From NCBI GenBank assembly GCA_964396965.1, contig CAYNGD010000009.1, forward strand, positions 1 to 64,000: a stretch of 64,000 nucleotides of DNA. The letters are read 5' to 3'. The position numbers and the translations under genes are program-made. Positions 48,091 through 55,830 of this stretch are shown here, one piece after another (the first letter of the stretch is position 1; the number at the start of each line of letters is the position of its first letter). The notes beneath the pieces are model-generated. The model saw only the letters and a program-made list of their open reading frames with translations, searched no databases and was not told the origin of the DNA. The DNA is from JABMRW01 sp964396965. GTDB taxonomy: Bacteria > Chloroflexota > Dehalococcoidia > Dehalococcoidales > BS750m-G39.

Positions 48091-48324
48091 TTAAGCGGGC
48101 AGGCTGTCGGTCAGCTTATCGCCTTTAGGCGTCAGTTCGTATTTATCACCCTTGGGGCTGGCCAGTCCGGCCTGCTCGAGCTCACGCAGCCCGCTCCTTA
48201 CCCGGAACAGGGGAAGCTGGGCCTTCTGGGCGACCTCTTCCGCCGAGCTGGCCTTGGCTTTAAGGGCACGGAGCATCTTGGCCCCGGATTCAGTCGGTTT
48301 ACCGTCAGGGCTAATGCAAGCCAT
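48091..48324 (-). CDS. Small winged-helix-like protein (77 aa)
   Basis: A compact protein with a predicted helix-turn-helix (SAEEVAQKAQLPLFRVRSGL) followed by a wing-like strand pair (LASPKGDKYELTPKG). SD aggaggcg precedes the ATG. It could be the local regulator of the redox operon, but DNA binding is inferred only from the pattern. It has a single cysteine near its start (MACIS). Confidence 0.75.
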   Translation of the reverse strand: MACISPDGKPTESGAKMLRALKAKASSAEEVAQKAQLPLFRVRSGLRELEQAGLASPKGDKYELTPKGDKLTDSLPA

Positions 48325-48339
48325 ATTCGCCTCCTCTAT

Positions 48340-48990
48340 TTAAAGCTTTTTCTGGCAGAGGTACCAGTCAACGCACTCGTAGCCCTCCTTGAGCCTCTCC
48401 TCGGCCCCCTCCTGGGTGTTGGGTGGGGGCACCACCACCTTGTCCCCCGGCCGCCAGTTGGCCGGAGTGGCCACGCCGTTGGCATCGGTGGTCTGCAGGG
48501 CGTCAATGATGCGTATTATCTCGTCCATGTTCCGGCCGGTGGTCAGCGGGTAGTAGAGTATGGTGCGGATGACCTGCTTGCCATCGATGATAAAGACGCA
48601 CCTGACCGTCTCCGTCTTGCTCTGGCCGGGGTGAATCATGCCGTAGGCGGTGGAGACCTCTTTGCTAAGGTCGGCGATGATGGGGAAGGGAATCTTGACC
48701 TTTGTCTTCTCCTCAACGTTGCGCACCCAGGCGATGTGCGAGGATACGCTGTCAACGCTTAGGCCCAGCAGCTCCACCCCCCGCTTCCGCAGCTCGGGGT
48801 AGATTTTGGCGAAGGCGATAAACTCGGTGGTGCAGACCGGGGTGAAATCGGCGGGGTGGGAGAAGAGGATGAGCCAGCCCCCCTTGTAGTCTTCGAGTTT
48901 AATCGTTCCCTGGGTGGTCACCGCCTCGAAGGGCGGCGCCGGCTGGCCCAGACGGGGCAGGCTGATTGGCTGCTCTTTGACCTCTTCCAT
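48340..48990 (-). CDS. Peroxiredoxin (Prx6/archaeal AhpC type)
   Basis: A 216-residue peroxidase with the peroxidatic cysteine in ADFTPVCTTEF and the conserved arginine in TVRCVFIID. The C-terminus has a C-x5-C pair (CVDWYLC), as in archaeal thioredoxin peroxidases of this subgroup where it helps resolve the disulfide. It reduces H2O2 and organic peroxides; an anaerobe would use it for oxygen tolerance. SD aaggaggg. Mid-operon. Confidence 0.93.
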   Translation of the reverse strand: MEEVKEQPISLPRLGQPAPPFEAVTTQGTIKLEDYKGGWLILFSHPADFTPVCTTEFIAFAKIYPELRKRGVELLGLSVDSVSSHIAWVRNVEEKTKVKIPFPIIADLSKEVSTAYGMIHPGQSKTETVRCVFIIDGKQVIRTILYYPLTTGRNMDEIIRIIDALQTTDANGVATPANWRPGDKVVVPPPNTQEGAEERLKEGYECVDWYLCQKKL

Positions 48991-49055
48991 TTTTTTACCC
49001 TCCTTTAATTTTTTTAAAAAGGGCTGGACGCAGCCCTCATATTTTTGCTTTCCGG

Positions 49056-49745
49056 TTATCCCTTCACCTTTTCAAACTGGCTCTTCTCTGCCCCGCAGAT
49101 GGGGCAGACCCAGTCGTCGGGCAGCTTTTCGAAGGGTGTCCCCGGCGCTATCCCGCCATCGGGGTCGCCGAGAGTGGGGTCGTAGATATAGCCGCAGACG
49201 CTGCACTTGTATTTATCCATTTTAGCGGTTACCTCCTCTTTCTCCTTATGGTAGGTGGGGGCGGTCTTGGGGGTGGTGCCCCGCTTGACCAGGTGGTAGT
49301 AGGCGTAGGTCATTGGCTCGCCTTCCCCCAGAACCTCGGCCCCCACCAGACTGCCGACGAAGATAGTGTGTGTGCCCACATCAAGTTCCTGGTTTACTTT
49401 GGCCTCCATAAAGGCCAGGGCGTGGTCGGTAACTATGGGCGCCCCGGTCTCGCCCAGTATGTAATTCATGTCTTTGAGCTTGTCTATCTCTCTCCCCGAC
49501 TTGAAGCCGAAGTGGCCGATAAAAGCCAGCGGCGTATCCTTGGCCAGGACGGAGGCGGTAAAGACCCGGCTCTCTTTAATAAACTCATGGGTCAGGTTGC
49601 TCTTGTTTATGGCCACGGCAATAGCTGGCGGCTCGGCGGTCACCTGAATTAGGGTATTGGCCACCTGCCCGTTGAACTTTTGGCCTTTTTTAGAGACGAT
49701 GATATACAGGCCGTAGCCTATGGTATGCAGGGCACTGGTGTTCAT
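49056..49745 (-). CDS. Flavin reductase-rubredoxin fusion (high-molecular-weight rubredoxin, Hrb-like)
   Basis: A 229-residue two-domain protein. Residues 1-165 are an FMN-binding flavin-reductase-like domain (FNGQVANTLIQVTAEPP; VDALA-type core). The C-terminal ~55 residues are a rubredoxin with two CxxCG knuckles (CSVCGYIYDP and CPICGA). In Moorella, Hrb passes electrons from NAD(P)H to the flavodiiron protein FprA for O2/NO reduction; no fprA is seen here, so the peroxiredoxin or the ferritin-like proteins may be acceptors. Confidence 0.92.
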   Translation of the reverse strand: MNTSALHTIGYGLYIIVSKKGQKFNGQVANTLIQVTAEPPAIAVAINKSNLTHEFIKESRVFTASVLAKDTPLAFIGHFGFKSGREIDKLKDMNYILGETGAPIVTDHALAFMEAKVNQELDVGTHTIFVGSLVGAEVLGEGEPMTYAYYHLVKRGTTPKTAPTYHKEKEEVTAKMDKYKCSVCGYIYDPTLGDPDGGIAPGTPFEKLPDDWVCPICGAEKSQFEKVKG

Positions 49746-49757
49746 ATCCTTTCCCCC

Positions 49758-49997
49758 TTATCCTTCCTTTTTGCCTTTCCTGACGTAAGCCTTGTATTGC
49801 CCGTTATCCTCCTCAATCCCCACCAGCTCGTTGCCGGTGGTCTTGCACCAGGCGGGCATATCCTCCTTTATCCCCTCGTCGTCGGCCAGGACCTCCAGCA
49901 CCTGCCCCGGCTTCAGCTCCTTGAGCTTTTTGGCGGTGTTATAGATAGGCATCGGACAGTAGAGCCCGATGCAGTCCAGGCTGGCATTTGCTTTCAT
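49758..49997 (-). CDS. tusA: TusA/SirA-family sulfur carrier
   Basis: A 79-residue protein with the TusA motif DCIGLYCPMPI: the cysteine of C-P-x-P carries persulfide sulfur. A second cysteine lies in MPAWCKTTG. The ATG at 49997 follows SD aggagg; an earlier in-frame ATG would overlap dsrE more deeply. It directly follows a DsrE-like gene and shares the operon with IscS-like and IscU genes, suggesting a sulfur relay. Confidence 0.9.
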   Translation of the reverse strand: MKANASLDCIGLYCPMPIYNTAKKLKELKPGQVLEVLADDEGIKEDMPAWCKTTGNELVGIEEDNGQYKAYVRKGKKEG

Positions 49998-50008
49998 TAT
50001 CGGCCTCC

Positions 50009-50485
50009 TCAAATAAACAGGTTAACCTTACCCTCCCTGGCCTCGGCCAGATAGGTAGCCACCCCGGCGAAGCTGTCCACCCCGGTGATGAAGTCGTCCT
50101 TGGTGATGCCCATAATCCCCATTGAGGTGGTGCAGGCGATAAACTTGACCCCCGCCTCCTTGGCGATGGCTATCTGCTCATCGATGGTGGGGAACTTGGC
50201 GTCCTGCATCAGCTTGCCCATCATCCACTTGCCCAGGCCGAGTATGTTAAACTTGGATAGAGGCAGCCTCTTCGAGCCGCCGCGGTTCATCGCGTTGAGC
50301 ATCTTCCTCATCATTCCCCGGCTCTTTATTGAGCCTTCGTTCTTTTTGATGACATTTAAGCCCCAGAAGGTGAAGAACATGCTTACCTCCATCCCCATGG
50401 CGGTGGCGCCGATGGCCAGATTAAAGGCGGCCAGGGCTTTATCCATCTCCCCGCTGAAGACGATAAGGGTAATCTTCTCCGCCAT
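50009..50485 (-). CDS. DsrE/DsrF-like (DsrE2-type) sulfurtransferase protein
   Basis: A 158-residue Rossmann-like protein beginning ITLIVFSGEMDKALAAFN, with FFTFWGLNVIKK in the middle and the conserved cysteine in FIACTTSMGIMG. This layout is typical of DsrE2 proteins, which exchange persulfide with TusA. It is 11 bp upstream of tusA. Hydrophobic stretches may give membrane contact. Confidence 0.88.
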   Translation of the reverse strand: MAEKITLIVFSGEMDKALAAFNLAIGATAMGMEVSMFFTFWGLNVIKKNEGSIKSRGMMRKMLNAMNRGGSKRLPLSKFNILGLGKWMMGKLMQDAKFPTIDEQIAIAKEAGVKFIACTTSMGIMGITKDDFITGVDSFAGVATYLAEAREGKVNLFI

Positions 50486-50498
50486 AATAGTTCTCTAT

Positions 50499-50693
50499 TC
50501 ACCCTTCGAGCTTGCCCCCGCACTTGGGGCAGACCTCGGCGTCCCTGGGCACGGCTATCTGGCAGGTGGAGCAGTAGCGCAGGGTGACCCCGCAGGGCCG
50601 GCAGTAGGGCAGCACCGAAAGGGTAATCTCCTCCTCACAGTAAGGGCAGAAACACTTCTTCTCCACCGATTTTGACCCTTTTTTCTCTTTCAT
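50499..50693 (-). CDS. Small double zinc-ribbon protein (64 aa)
   Basis: A short protein with four CxxC pairs: CPYC, CRPC, CSTC and CPKC, enough for two zinc ribbons or rubredoxin-like knuckles. The N-terminus is Lys/Ser-rich. Start overlaps the iscU stop (ATGA) and the DsrE2 gene follows within 13 bp. Metal could be Zn or Fe. No named family recognised. Confidence 0.8.
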   Translation of the reverse strand: MKEKKGSKSVEKKCFCPYCEEEITLSVLPYCRPCGVTLRYCSTCQIAVPRDAEVCPKCGGKLEG

Positions 50694-51097
50694 TTCTTTA
50701 CCCCCTTCTGGCTCTTGGCCTGGCTACCCTGCTTCTTCTGGTAGTCATCGATGGCCTTATTCAGGGCCTGGGCGCCCAGGTTGGAACAGTGGTACTTGTT
50801 CTTGGGCAACCCCTCCAGTTGCTCGGCCACCAGCGCCGGTGTCAGCTTCTTGGCCTCTTCCAGGGTCTTACCCTTGGCCATCTCGCTGACCATGCTGGAG
50901 ACGGCTATGGCGGCGCCGCAGCCGAAGGTCTTGTACTTGACATCGCTAATGTGGTTATCTTTAACCTTGATGTAGAAGGTCATCATGTCCCCGCAGACGG
51001 GGTTGCCCACCTCGCCGACGCCGTCGGGGTTCTCAATCTCGCCGACGTTGCGGGGGTTCATGAAGTGGTCCATCACTTTTTCGTTGTAGACCGGCAT
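50690..51097 (-). CDS. iscU: Fe-S cluster scaffold IscU/NifU-like
   Basis: A 135-residue scaffold. The three cluster cysteines are in NPVCGDMM, FGCGAAIAVSS and YHCSNLG, and the aspartate next to the first (CGD) is kept. It starts MPVYNEKVMDHFMNPRNVGE. The ATG at 51097 lies just after the IscS-like stop. The usual LPPVK chaperone-binding motif is not seen. It receives sulfur from a desulfurase; the neighbouring IscS-like protein lacks the PLP lysine (see there). Confidence 0.94.
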   Translation of the reverse strand: MPVYNEKVMDHFMNPRNVGEIENPDGVGEVGNPVCGDMMTFYIKVKDNHISDVKYKTFGCGAAIAVSSMVSEMAKGKTLEEAKKLTPALVAEQLEGLPKNKYHCSNLGAQALNKAIDDYQKKQGSQAKSQKGVKK

Positions 51098-51098
51098 C

Positions 51099-52289
51099 TT
51101 AGTTACCTCCTTTCGTCTTACCCTTAAGGAATTTGGCGTACAGCGGCGACATCTGCCGCAGCCGCTCGACAATGGGCGGCATCGTATCTAATACGTAGTC
51201 AACGTCCTCCTCGGTGTTATCCAGACCGAAGCTGAAGAGGAGCGAGCCCTGGGCTATCTCGTGGGGGAGGCCCATGGCGATGAGGACGTGGGAGGCCTTG
51301 AGCGCCCTTGAGGTGCAGGCCGAGCCGCTGGAGACGGCTATCCCCTTGCTGTTCAAGAGCATCAGCATCGACTCCCCCTCGATGAACTCGACGCAGAAGC
51401 TGGCGTGGCCGGGCAGGCGCTGGGTAGGATGCCCGGTGACGATAACGTGCTCGATGTGCTTGGGCAGCTCAGCGAGCAGCTTATCGCGCAGGGGAGAGAG
51501 GCGCTTGGCCCTTTTGGCCATATCGGCCCTGGCCAGCTCGGCCGCCTTGCCCAGACCGGCGATGGCGGGAACGTCCTCGGTTCCCGCCCTTCTTCCCCCT
51601 TCCTGCACCCCGCCGTCGAGGAAGGGGATGATGCGCGCCCCCTTCTTAAGCCAGAGGGCGCCGGAGCCCTTGGGTCCGTAGAACTCGTTGCCGGCCAGGC
51701 TCAAGGCATCCACACCGAGCTCCTTGACGTCAACCGGTATGGTGCCGGCGGTGGCCACGGCGTCGGTGTGGAAGATGGCCCCGCTCTTCTTGACCACCTC
51801 GGCTATCTCTTTAATCGGCTCGATGGTGCCCACCTCGCTATTGGCGTGCATGATGGAGACAAGTATGGTGTCCTTCCTCAAGCTCTTAGCTACTTTATCC
51901 GGGTCAACCAGGCCGTATTTGTCCACCGGCACCTCGCTGACCTCAAATCCCCACTTCTCCAGGGTACGGGCCGAGTGCAGCACCGAGAAGTGCTCGATGG
52001 CGGAAACGACGATATGCTTTCCCTTGGCCTGCTGGGCCATGGCCAGCCCCTTGATAGCGAAGTTATTCGATTCGGTGCCACTGGCGGTGAAGATAATCTC
52101 CTCCGCCTCACCGCCGATAAGGTCGGCCACCTGGCTGCGGGCATCCTCTACTGCCTCCCTGGCACTGTCCCCCCAGCTGTGCAGGGACTGGACGTTGCCG
52201 TAGGCTTCCTTGAGGTAGGGCAGCATGACCTCGAGCACCTCGGGCAATATCGGGGTGGTGGCGACGTTGTCCAGATAAACCTCTTTCAT
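51099..52289 (-). CDS. IscS/NifS-family protein lacking the PLP lysine
   Basis: A 396-residue fold-type-I aminotransferase-like protein starting MKEVYLDNVATTP with a strong SD (aaggaggtc). The mobile cysteine is kept (C325, SSGSACTSRAL), as are H100 and D176. However the usual S-x-H-K-x-Y-G-P-K-G motif reads SLAGNEFYGPKG: His-Lys is Asn201-Glu202, and the PLP-contacting Gln after HTDA is Ala179. Without the Schiff-base lysine classical cysteine desulfuration is unlikely. I recall that the Archaeoglobus fulgidus IscS also lacks this lysine. It may act as IscU partner or sulfide/persulfide carrier. Confidence 0.9.
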   Translation of the reverse strand: MKEVYLDNVATTPILPEVLEVMLPYLKEAYGNVQSLHSWGDSAREAVEDARSQVADLIGGEAEEIIFTASGTESNNFAIKGLAMAQQAKGKHIVVSAIEHFSVLHSARTLEKWGFEVSEVPVDKYGLVDPDKVAKSLRKDTILVSIMHANSEVGTIEPIKEIAEVVKKSGAIFHTDAVATAGTIPVDVKELGVDALSLAGNEFYGPKGSGALWLKKGARIIPFLDGGVQEGGRRAGTEDVPAIAGLGKAAELARADMAKRAKRLSPLRDKLLAELPKHIEHVIVTGHPTQRLPGHASFCVEFIEGESMLMLLNSKGIAVSSGSACTSRALKASHVLIAMGLPHEIAQGSLLFSFGLDNTEEDVDYVLDTMPPIVERLRQMSPLYAKFLKGKTKGGN

Positions 52290-52311
52290 TGACGACCTCC
52301 TTGCTGGCGGT

Positions 52312-52842
52312 TTAACCCCCGTCCAGTGACGGATGCTCCTTCTCGACGAACCAGGCGGCGGGGTCTTTGAGGTATTCGTAATAGTCGAGCAGGACGAGGT
52401 GGTGCTCCTTCTCCTGGGCGGACAGGGCTTGGTAGAATTCTCTCTCGGCATTGTAGCTGGCCTGCTTCTCCTGCTGCTGGTAGAAATCGTAGGTCTTGTT
52501 CTCCATGTCCATGGCCGTCTTTATCGCCTCCAGCTCGGTAGAGTCCGCCTTTCCCTTCGGCCCCATCTGCTTGGTGGCCTGGGCGAATACCGTCCTCAGG
52601 TTGCGGCCACCGTCGGGCAGAAAATCGGTCTTGGGCCAGCCCTTTTCCTTCCGTATTGAGTTGTATATCTCCTGGAACTTCTGGCGGTGAAGGTCCTCCT
52701 CGCCGGCCAGAGTGCGCAGCAGCTTCTTACCCAGCTCGTTGCCGCTCTGCTGGCTGGCTTTGAGGTAGTATGCTTTGCCGTCAATTTCCATCTGGATGGC
52801 AGTCTGGAGTCCTTTTATCGTCTTTTCCTGTTCGGTTGCCAT
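52312..52842 (-). CDS. Ferritin-like/rubrerythrin-related protein
   Basis: A 176-residue four-helix protein, first gene of the redox/Fe-S operon. Ligand-type motifs are MEIDGKAYYLKA, GEEDLHRQKF, DMENKTYDFYQQQ and AQEKEHHLVLLDYYEYL, i.e. Glu plus ExxH in each half. SD ggagaggtga precedes the ATG. A divergent promoter region of about 290 bp separates it from the coiled-coil gene at 53132. Confidence 0.87.
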   Translation of the reverse strand: MATEQEKTIKGLQTAIQMEIDGKAYYLKASQQSGNELGKKLLRTLAGEEDLHRQKFQEIYNSIRKEKGWPKTDFLPDGGRNLRTVFAQATKQMGPKGKADSTELEAIKTAMDMENKTYDFYQQQEKQASYNAEREFYQALSAQEKEHHLVLLDYYEYLKDPAAWFVEKEHPSLDGG

Positions 52843-52967
52843 AGTCTCACCTCTCCTGGTTTAGTTTCATCAGAACCGCTTAGGCTGCCGTTATCATAAT
52901 ACCGGTTAAACAGTGACAAAATCATAAAACGGGGGGAGAAAATCTTACAAAGTTATCACATTTGGCT

Positions 52968-52983
52968 TTAAGCTAGCGCTTAA
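52968..52983. promoter_or_regulatory. Inverted repeat in the divergent region (possible operator)
   Basis: TTAAGC-TAGC-GCTTAA, a perfect 6-bp inverted repeat with 4-bp spacer, lies between the divergent ferritin-like operon and the coiled-coil gene. A TATAAT follows on the plus strand at 53000-53005. Candidate regulator site only. Confidence 0.35.
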
Positions 52984-53131
52984 GGTCAGTATAGCTTAAT
53001 ATAATGCCGGTTTCTACCGCCTCTAACCGCAGTACTAGCAAGAATGTACTCAGGGAGAATGTTGACAGAAGGGCATTAATGGGCTATTCTCGTTATAGGT
53101 GCCGTTCCAGGCTAGACCCGGAGGTAGATTT

Positions 53132-53728
53132 GTGGCTAATAAAGACAAAGAGGGCAACAACAAAGCGTTTGAGGAGATAGAACGGCTGGTTAATGAGCAG
53201 GCTGGCAAGGACCAGAAGAAGACCAATGAAGATGAGGCCAAGCTGAAAAAGGAGAAAGAACGCCTGGCCAAGGAAAAGGCCAAGAAAGAGGCGGAAGAGG
53301 CCAAGAAGGCGCAGAAAGAGGCGGAGAAGTTAGCCAGAAAACAGGCCAAGAAAGAGGCCGAGGAAGCCAAGAGGGCCAAGAAAGAGGCGGAGAAGCTAGC
53401 CAAAGAGCAGGCGAAAAAAGATAAAGAGGGCAAGACCGGAAAGGAAGCAGCGCCGGAGGCCATCTCAGCCACTTATCAAGGCAACTTCCAGCTGGTCCTG
53501 CCTCCGCCGACCGGTTTCAAGCAGGTCAGGCAGTTTTCCGAGAGCCTGGCGGAGATGACCACACTGAAGGTGATCTGGACCGGCGGCTCGGCGGATGAAG
53601 GCGCCCTAATCGCTATTTCGGTGGCGGAGCCGGTGTCTCTGGCCCGTATCCTGAGTGATATGCCGATGGTAGACGGGGTTGAGTTCAAGGGGGATAAGAT
53701 TCACGTCACCCTCAGGGCTTCCGCCTAA
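53132..53728 (+). CDS. Lys/Glu/Ala-rich coiled-coil protein of unknown function
   Basis: A 198-residue protein from a GTG with SD gaggtag. Residues ~15-105 are almost only Lys, Glu, Ala, Gln and Arg in a repetitive helical pattern (AKKEAEEAKKAQKEAEKLA and variants), recalling TolA-like rods or histone-like tails. The C-terminal ~75 residues form a separate alpha/beta domain (LVLPPPTGFKQVRQF ... VDGVEFKGDKIHVTL). No signal peptide. Function unknown; the rod may bridge partners or bind nucleic acid. Tail-to-tail with the nucleotidyltransferase. Confidence 0.8.
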   Translation: MANKDKEGNNKAFEEIERLVNEQAGKDQKKTNEDEAKLKKEKERLAKEKAKKEAEEAKKAQKEAEKLARKQAKKEAEEAKRAKKEAEKLAKEQAKKDKEGKTGKEAAPEAISATYQGNFQLVLPPPTGFKQVRQFSESLAEMTTLKVIWTGGSADEGALIAISVAEPVSLARILSDMPMVDGVEFKGDKIHVTLRASA

Positions 53729-54819
53729 GTTGCGGGCCCCGGCGCCGTCCTTTTCTCTGGCCTGATTCGGGTACCCCGAGGTATTTTAGTATTTTTGCCC
53801 ACCACCGCCCTGTCCCCCAGGACGCAGTTGTCCGGTACTTCACTGTCGGCGCGGATTTGGCTGTGTGAGGCGGCGATACAGTTCCGCAGTGTCGCTCTCC
53901 GGCCCACGCTGACGTTGTCCCACAGCACCGCCCCCTCGATGACAGCCCCGGCCTCAATCTGGCATTCCGGCCCTATCACCGCTGGCCCCCTTACCGCTGC
54001 CCCCGGCCCGATGACGCACCCATCACCAATAAGAACCGGGGCCTCGATGGTGGCCGAGGGGTCAATACGGCTGCTGCCGGTTTGGACGCCGCTGGATCGG
54101 AACAGGGATGGGGCTCTGCCCAGCAGCAGGTCGTGGTTCAGGCGGAGGTATTTCTCCGGTGTCCCCATGTCCAGCCAGTAGGCGGCAGAGGAATAGGCGT
54201 ACACCGCTTCACCCTGGCTTAATAAATCTTGAAACGTCTCTCTCTCAATGCTGACCTTCTTACCGGGCGGAATCTTGGCCAGGATATCAGGCTCCAGGAC
54301 ATAGATTCCGGCGTTTATGTTATTGGTGGTTACTTCATCCCGGGCGGGCTTTTCCCGAAAGCGGGTGATTCTGCCATTGTCGTCGGTCTCTATCAGGCCG
54401 TAGGCGGTTGGGTCTTCCACCGGGGTAACGGCGATGGTGGCCGCCGCCTTTTTACGCCGGTGGAAGTCAATCATGGCGGTGATATCCAGGTCGGTGAAGA
54501 TATCGCCGTTCAGCATCAGGAAGCTCTCGCCCAGGTAGCCTTCGGCGTTCTTCACCGCGCCGGCGGTGCCCAGCGGCTCCTCCTCGACAAGGTAAGACAG
54601 GCTCACCCCAAGCCCGGCACCGCCGCCGAAATAGTCTTTAATGCCCTGGGGCAGGTAGCTCATGGCCAGGATAATATCGGTTACACCGTGCCCCTTGAGG
54701 TAGCCGAGCAGGTGCTCCAGGAAAGGCTTATTAAGGACAGGCACCATCGCCTTGGTGGTGTTGCAGGTCAGGGGGCGCAGGCGGGTGCCTTCTCCCCCCA
54801 CCAGAATAACTGCTTTCAT
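53725..54819 (-). CDS. Sugar-phosphate nucleotidyltransferase with left-handed beta-helix domain
   Basis: A 364-residue NDP-sugar pyrophosphorylase. The nucleotide-binding signature AVILVGGEGTRLRPLT is at residues 3-18 and the metal-binding NGDIFTD follows. The C-terminal ~110 residues show hexapeptide repeats (e.g. IGDGCVIGPGAAVRG). This layout fits mannose-1-phosphate guanylyltransferase or glucose-1-phosphate thymidylyl/uridylyltransferase. GDP-mannose supply would serve the PimA-like enzyme at 3.7 kb, but the substrate cannot be fixed by eye. Confidence 0.9.
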   Translation of the reverse strand: MKAVILVGGEGTRLRPLTCNTTKAMVPVLNKPFLEHLLGYLKGHGVTDIILAMSYLPQGIKDYFGGGAGLGVSLSYLVEEEPLGTAGAVKNAEGYLGESFLMLNGDIFTDLDITAMIDFHRRKKAAATIAVTPVEDPTAYGLIETDDNGRITRFREKPARDEVTTNNINAGIYVLEPDILAKIPPGKKVSIERETFQDLLSQGEAVYAYSSAAYWLDMGTPEKYLRLNHDLLLGRAPSLFRSSGVQTGSSRIDPSATIEAPVLIGDGCVIGPGAAVRGPAVIGPECQIEAGAVIEGAVLWDNVSVGRRATLRNCIAASHSQIRADSEVPDNCVLGDRAVVGKNTKIPRGTRIRPEKRTAPGPAT

Positions 54820-54837
54820 TCTCCCTACCCTAAAAAT

Positions 54838-54865
54838 CTTATAGTGCCCTTTGCCCCGATGTCAA
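54838..54865 (-). promoter_or_regulatory. Promoter for sugar nucleotidyltransferase
   Basis: Minus strand TTGACA (54865-54860), 16-bp spacer, TATAAG (54843-54838); leader about 12 nt with an SD (aggga). Confidence 0.65.
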
Positions 54866-54878
54866 GGCGGGCCAATTA

Positions 54879-54907
54879 TTGACATTTAAAACCCGATGTA
54901 TTAACCT
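54879..54907 (+). promoter_or_regulatory. Possible promoter for the SDR/catabolic module
   Basis: TTGACA (54879-54884), 17-bp spacer, TAACCT (54902-54907). The -35 is perfect and the -10 weak. Confidence 0.45.
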
Positions 54908-54968
54908 TCAAAAGGATATTTTAACTACCAGTCACCCTTGAATCAGCCTGCCGAGATAGAGGAGTAGT

Positions 54969-55751
54969 TTGCCTCTGACGCTTCAGGGAAAGGTAGCAGT
55001 CATCACCGGCTCAACGGCTGGTATCGGACGGGCTGGGGCTATTGGTTTTGCCCGGGAGGGGGCTAAGGTCGTCGTCAGCGGCCGGAACCGCCGGAGGGGG
55101 GAGGGGGTGGTGAACGCCATAAAGAGGCAGGGCGGCCAGGCCAGCTTTTTTGCCGCCGATATGCTTTCGGTGGCTGATATTGAGAACCTCATCAAGCAGG
55201 CGGTGGCCGCTTACCGGCGGCTGGACATATTCTGGCACAACGCCGGTACCATCGGCCTGGACAACGTCGAGGACGTCACCGAAGAGGGCTATGATAGTGC
55301 CCTGGCGGTGCACCTAAAGGCGGCGGTCTTCGGGGCTAGGTTCGCCGTCCCCGAGATACGAAAAGCCGGCGGTGGCTCCATTCTCTTCACCGGCTCGGTG
55401 GCCGGCCTGAAGCAGGCCAGCTACTCAATGACCTACTCTCTGGCCAAGACCGGGCTGGTGATGCTGGCCCGTAAACTGGCGGTGGACCTGGCCAGGGACA
55501 ACATCCGGGTCAACTGTCTCTGCCCCGGCCGGGTGGAGACCGAGATGAGGGTAGCCATCGCCAGGGAGAAGGCGAAGGCGCTGGGCATAAGCCCTGAGGA
55601 GTGGGTAAAAAGGGATATCAGCCGCATACCCCTGGGCCGTTACGTTACCGAAGAGGAAGTGGTCAGTGCGGCGCTGTTCCTCGTCTCCGATAGGGCCGCC
55701 TCAATCACCGGGGTTGCTCTCCCCATTGATGGAGGTTTTATATCAGTATAA
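54969..55751 (+). CDS. Short-chain dehydrogenase/reductase (SDR 1)
   Basis: A 260-residue classical SDR. The NAD(P) motif is TGSTAGIG near residue 14, NAG is present (HNAGTIG), and the catalytic Tyr-x3-Lys is YSLAK preceded by the Ser of FTGSVAG. The C-terminus SITGVALPIDGGF is typical. TTG start with SD ggag. It heads a run of three SDRs ahead of the PEP-synthase-like and AOR genes. Substrate unknown; a cyclic alcohol or hydroxyacyl oxidation is plausible in that context. Confidence 0.9.
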   Translation: MPLTLQGKVAVITGSTAGIGRAGAIGFAREGAKVVVSGRNRRRGEGVVNAIKRQGGQASFFAADMLSVADIENLIKQAVAAYRRLDIFWHNAGTIGLDNVEDVTEEGYDSALAVHLKAAVFGARFAVPEIRKAGGGSILFTGSVAGLKQASYSMTYSLAKTGLVMLARKLAVDLARDNIRVNCLCPGRVETEMRVAIAREKAKALGISPEEWVKRDISRIPLGRYVTEEEVVSAALFLVSDRAASITGVALPIDGGFISV

Positions 55752-55830
55752 GGTTCGGCGAAAATTTGGCGACAAGCTCAGGATTAAATCCTTTCTCTAA
55801 TACTAAGCGATAGTCAAGGAGGAGTTTTAA

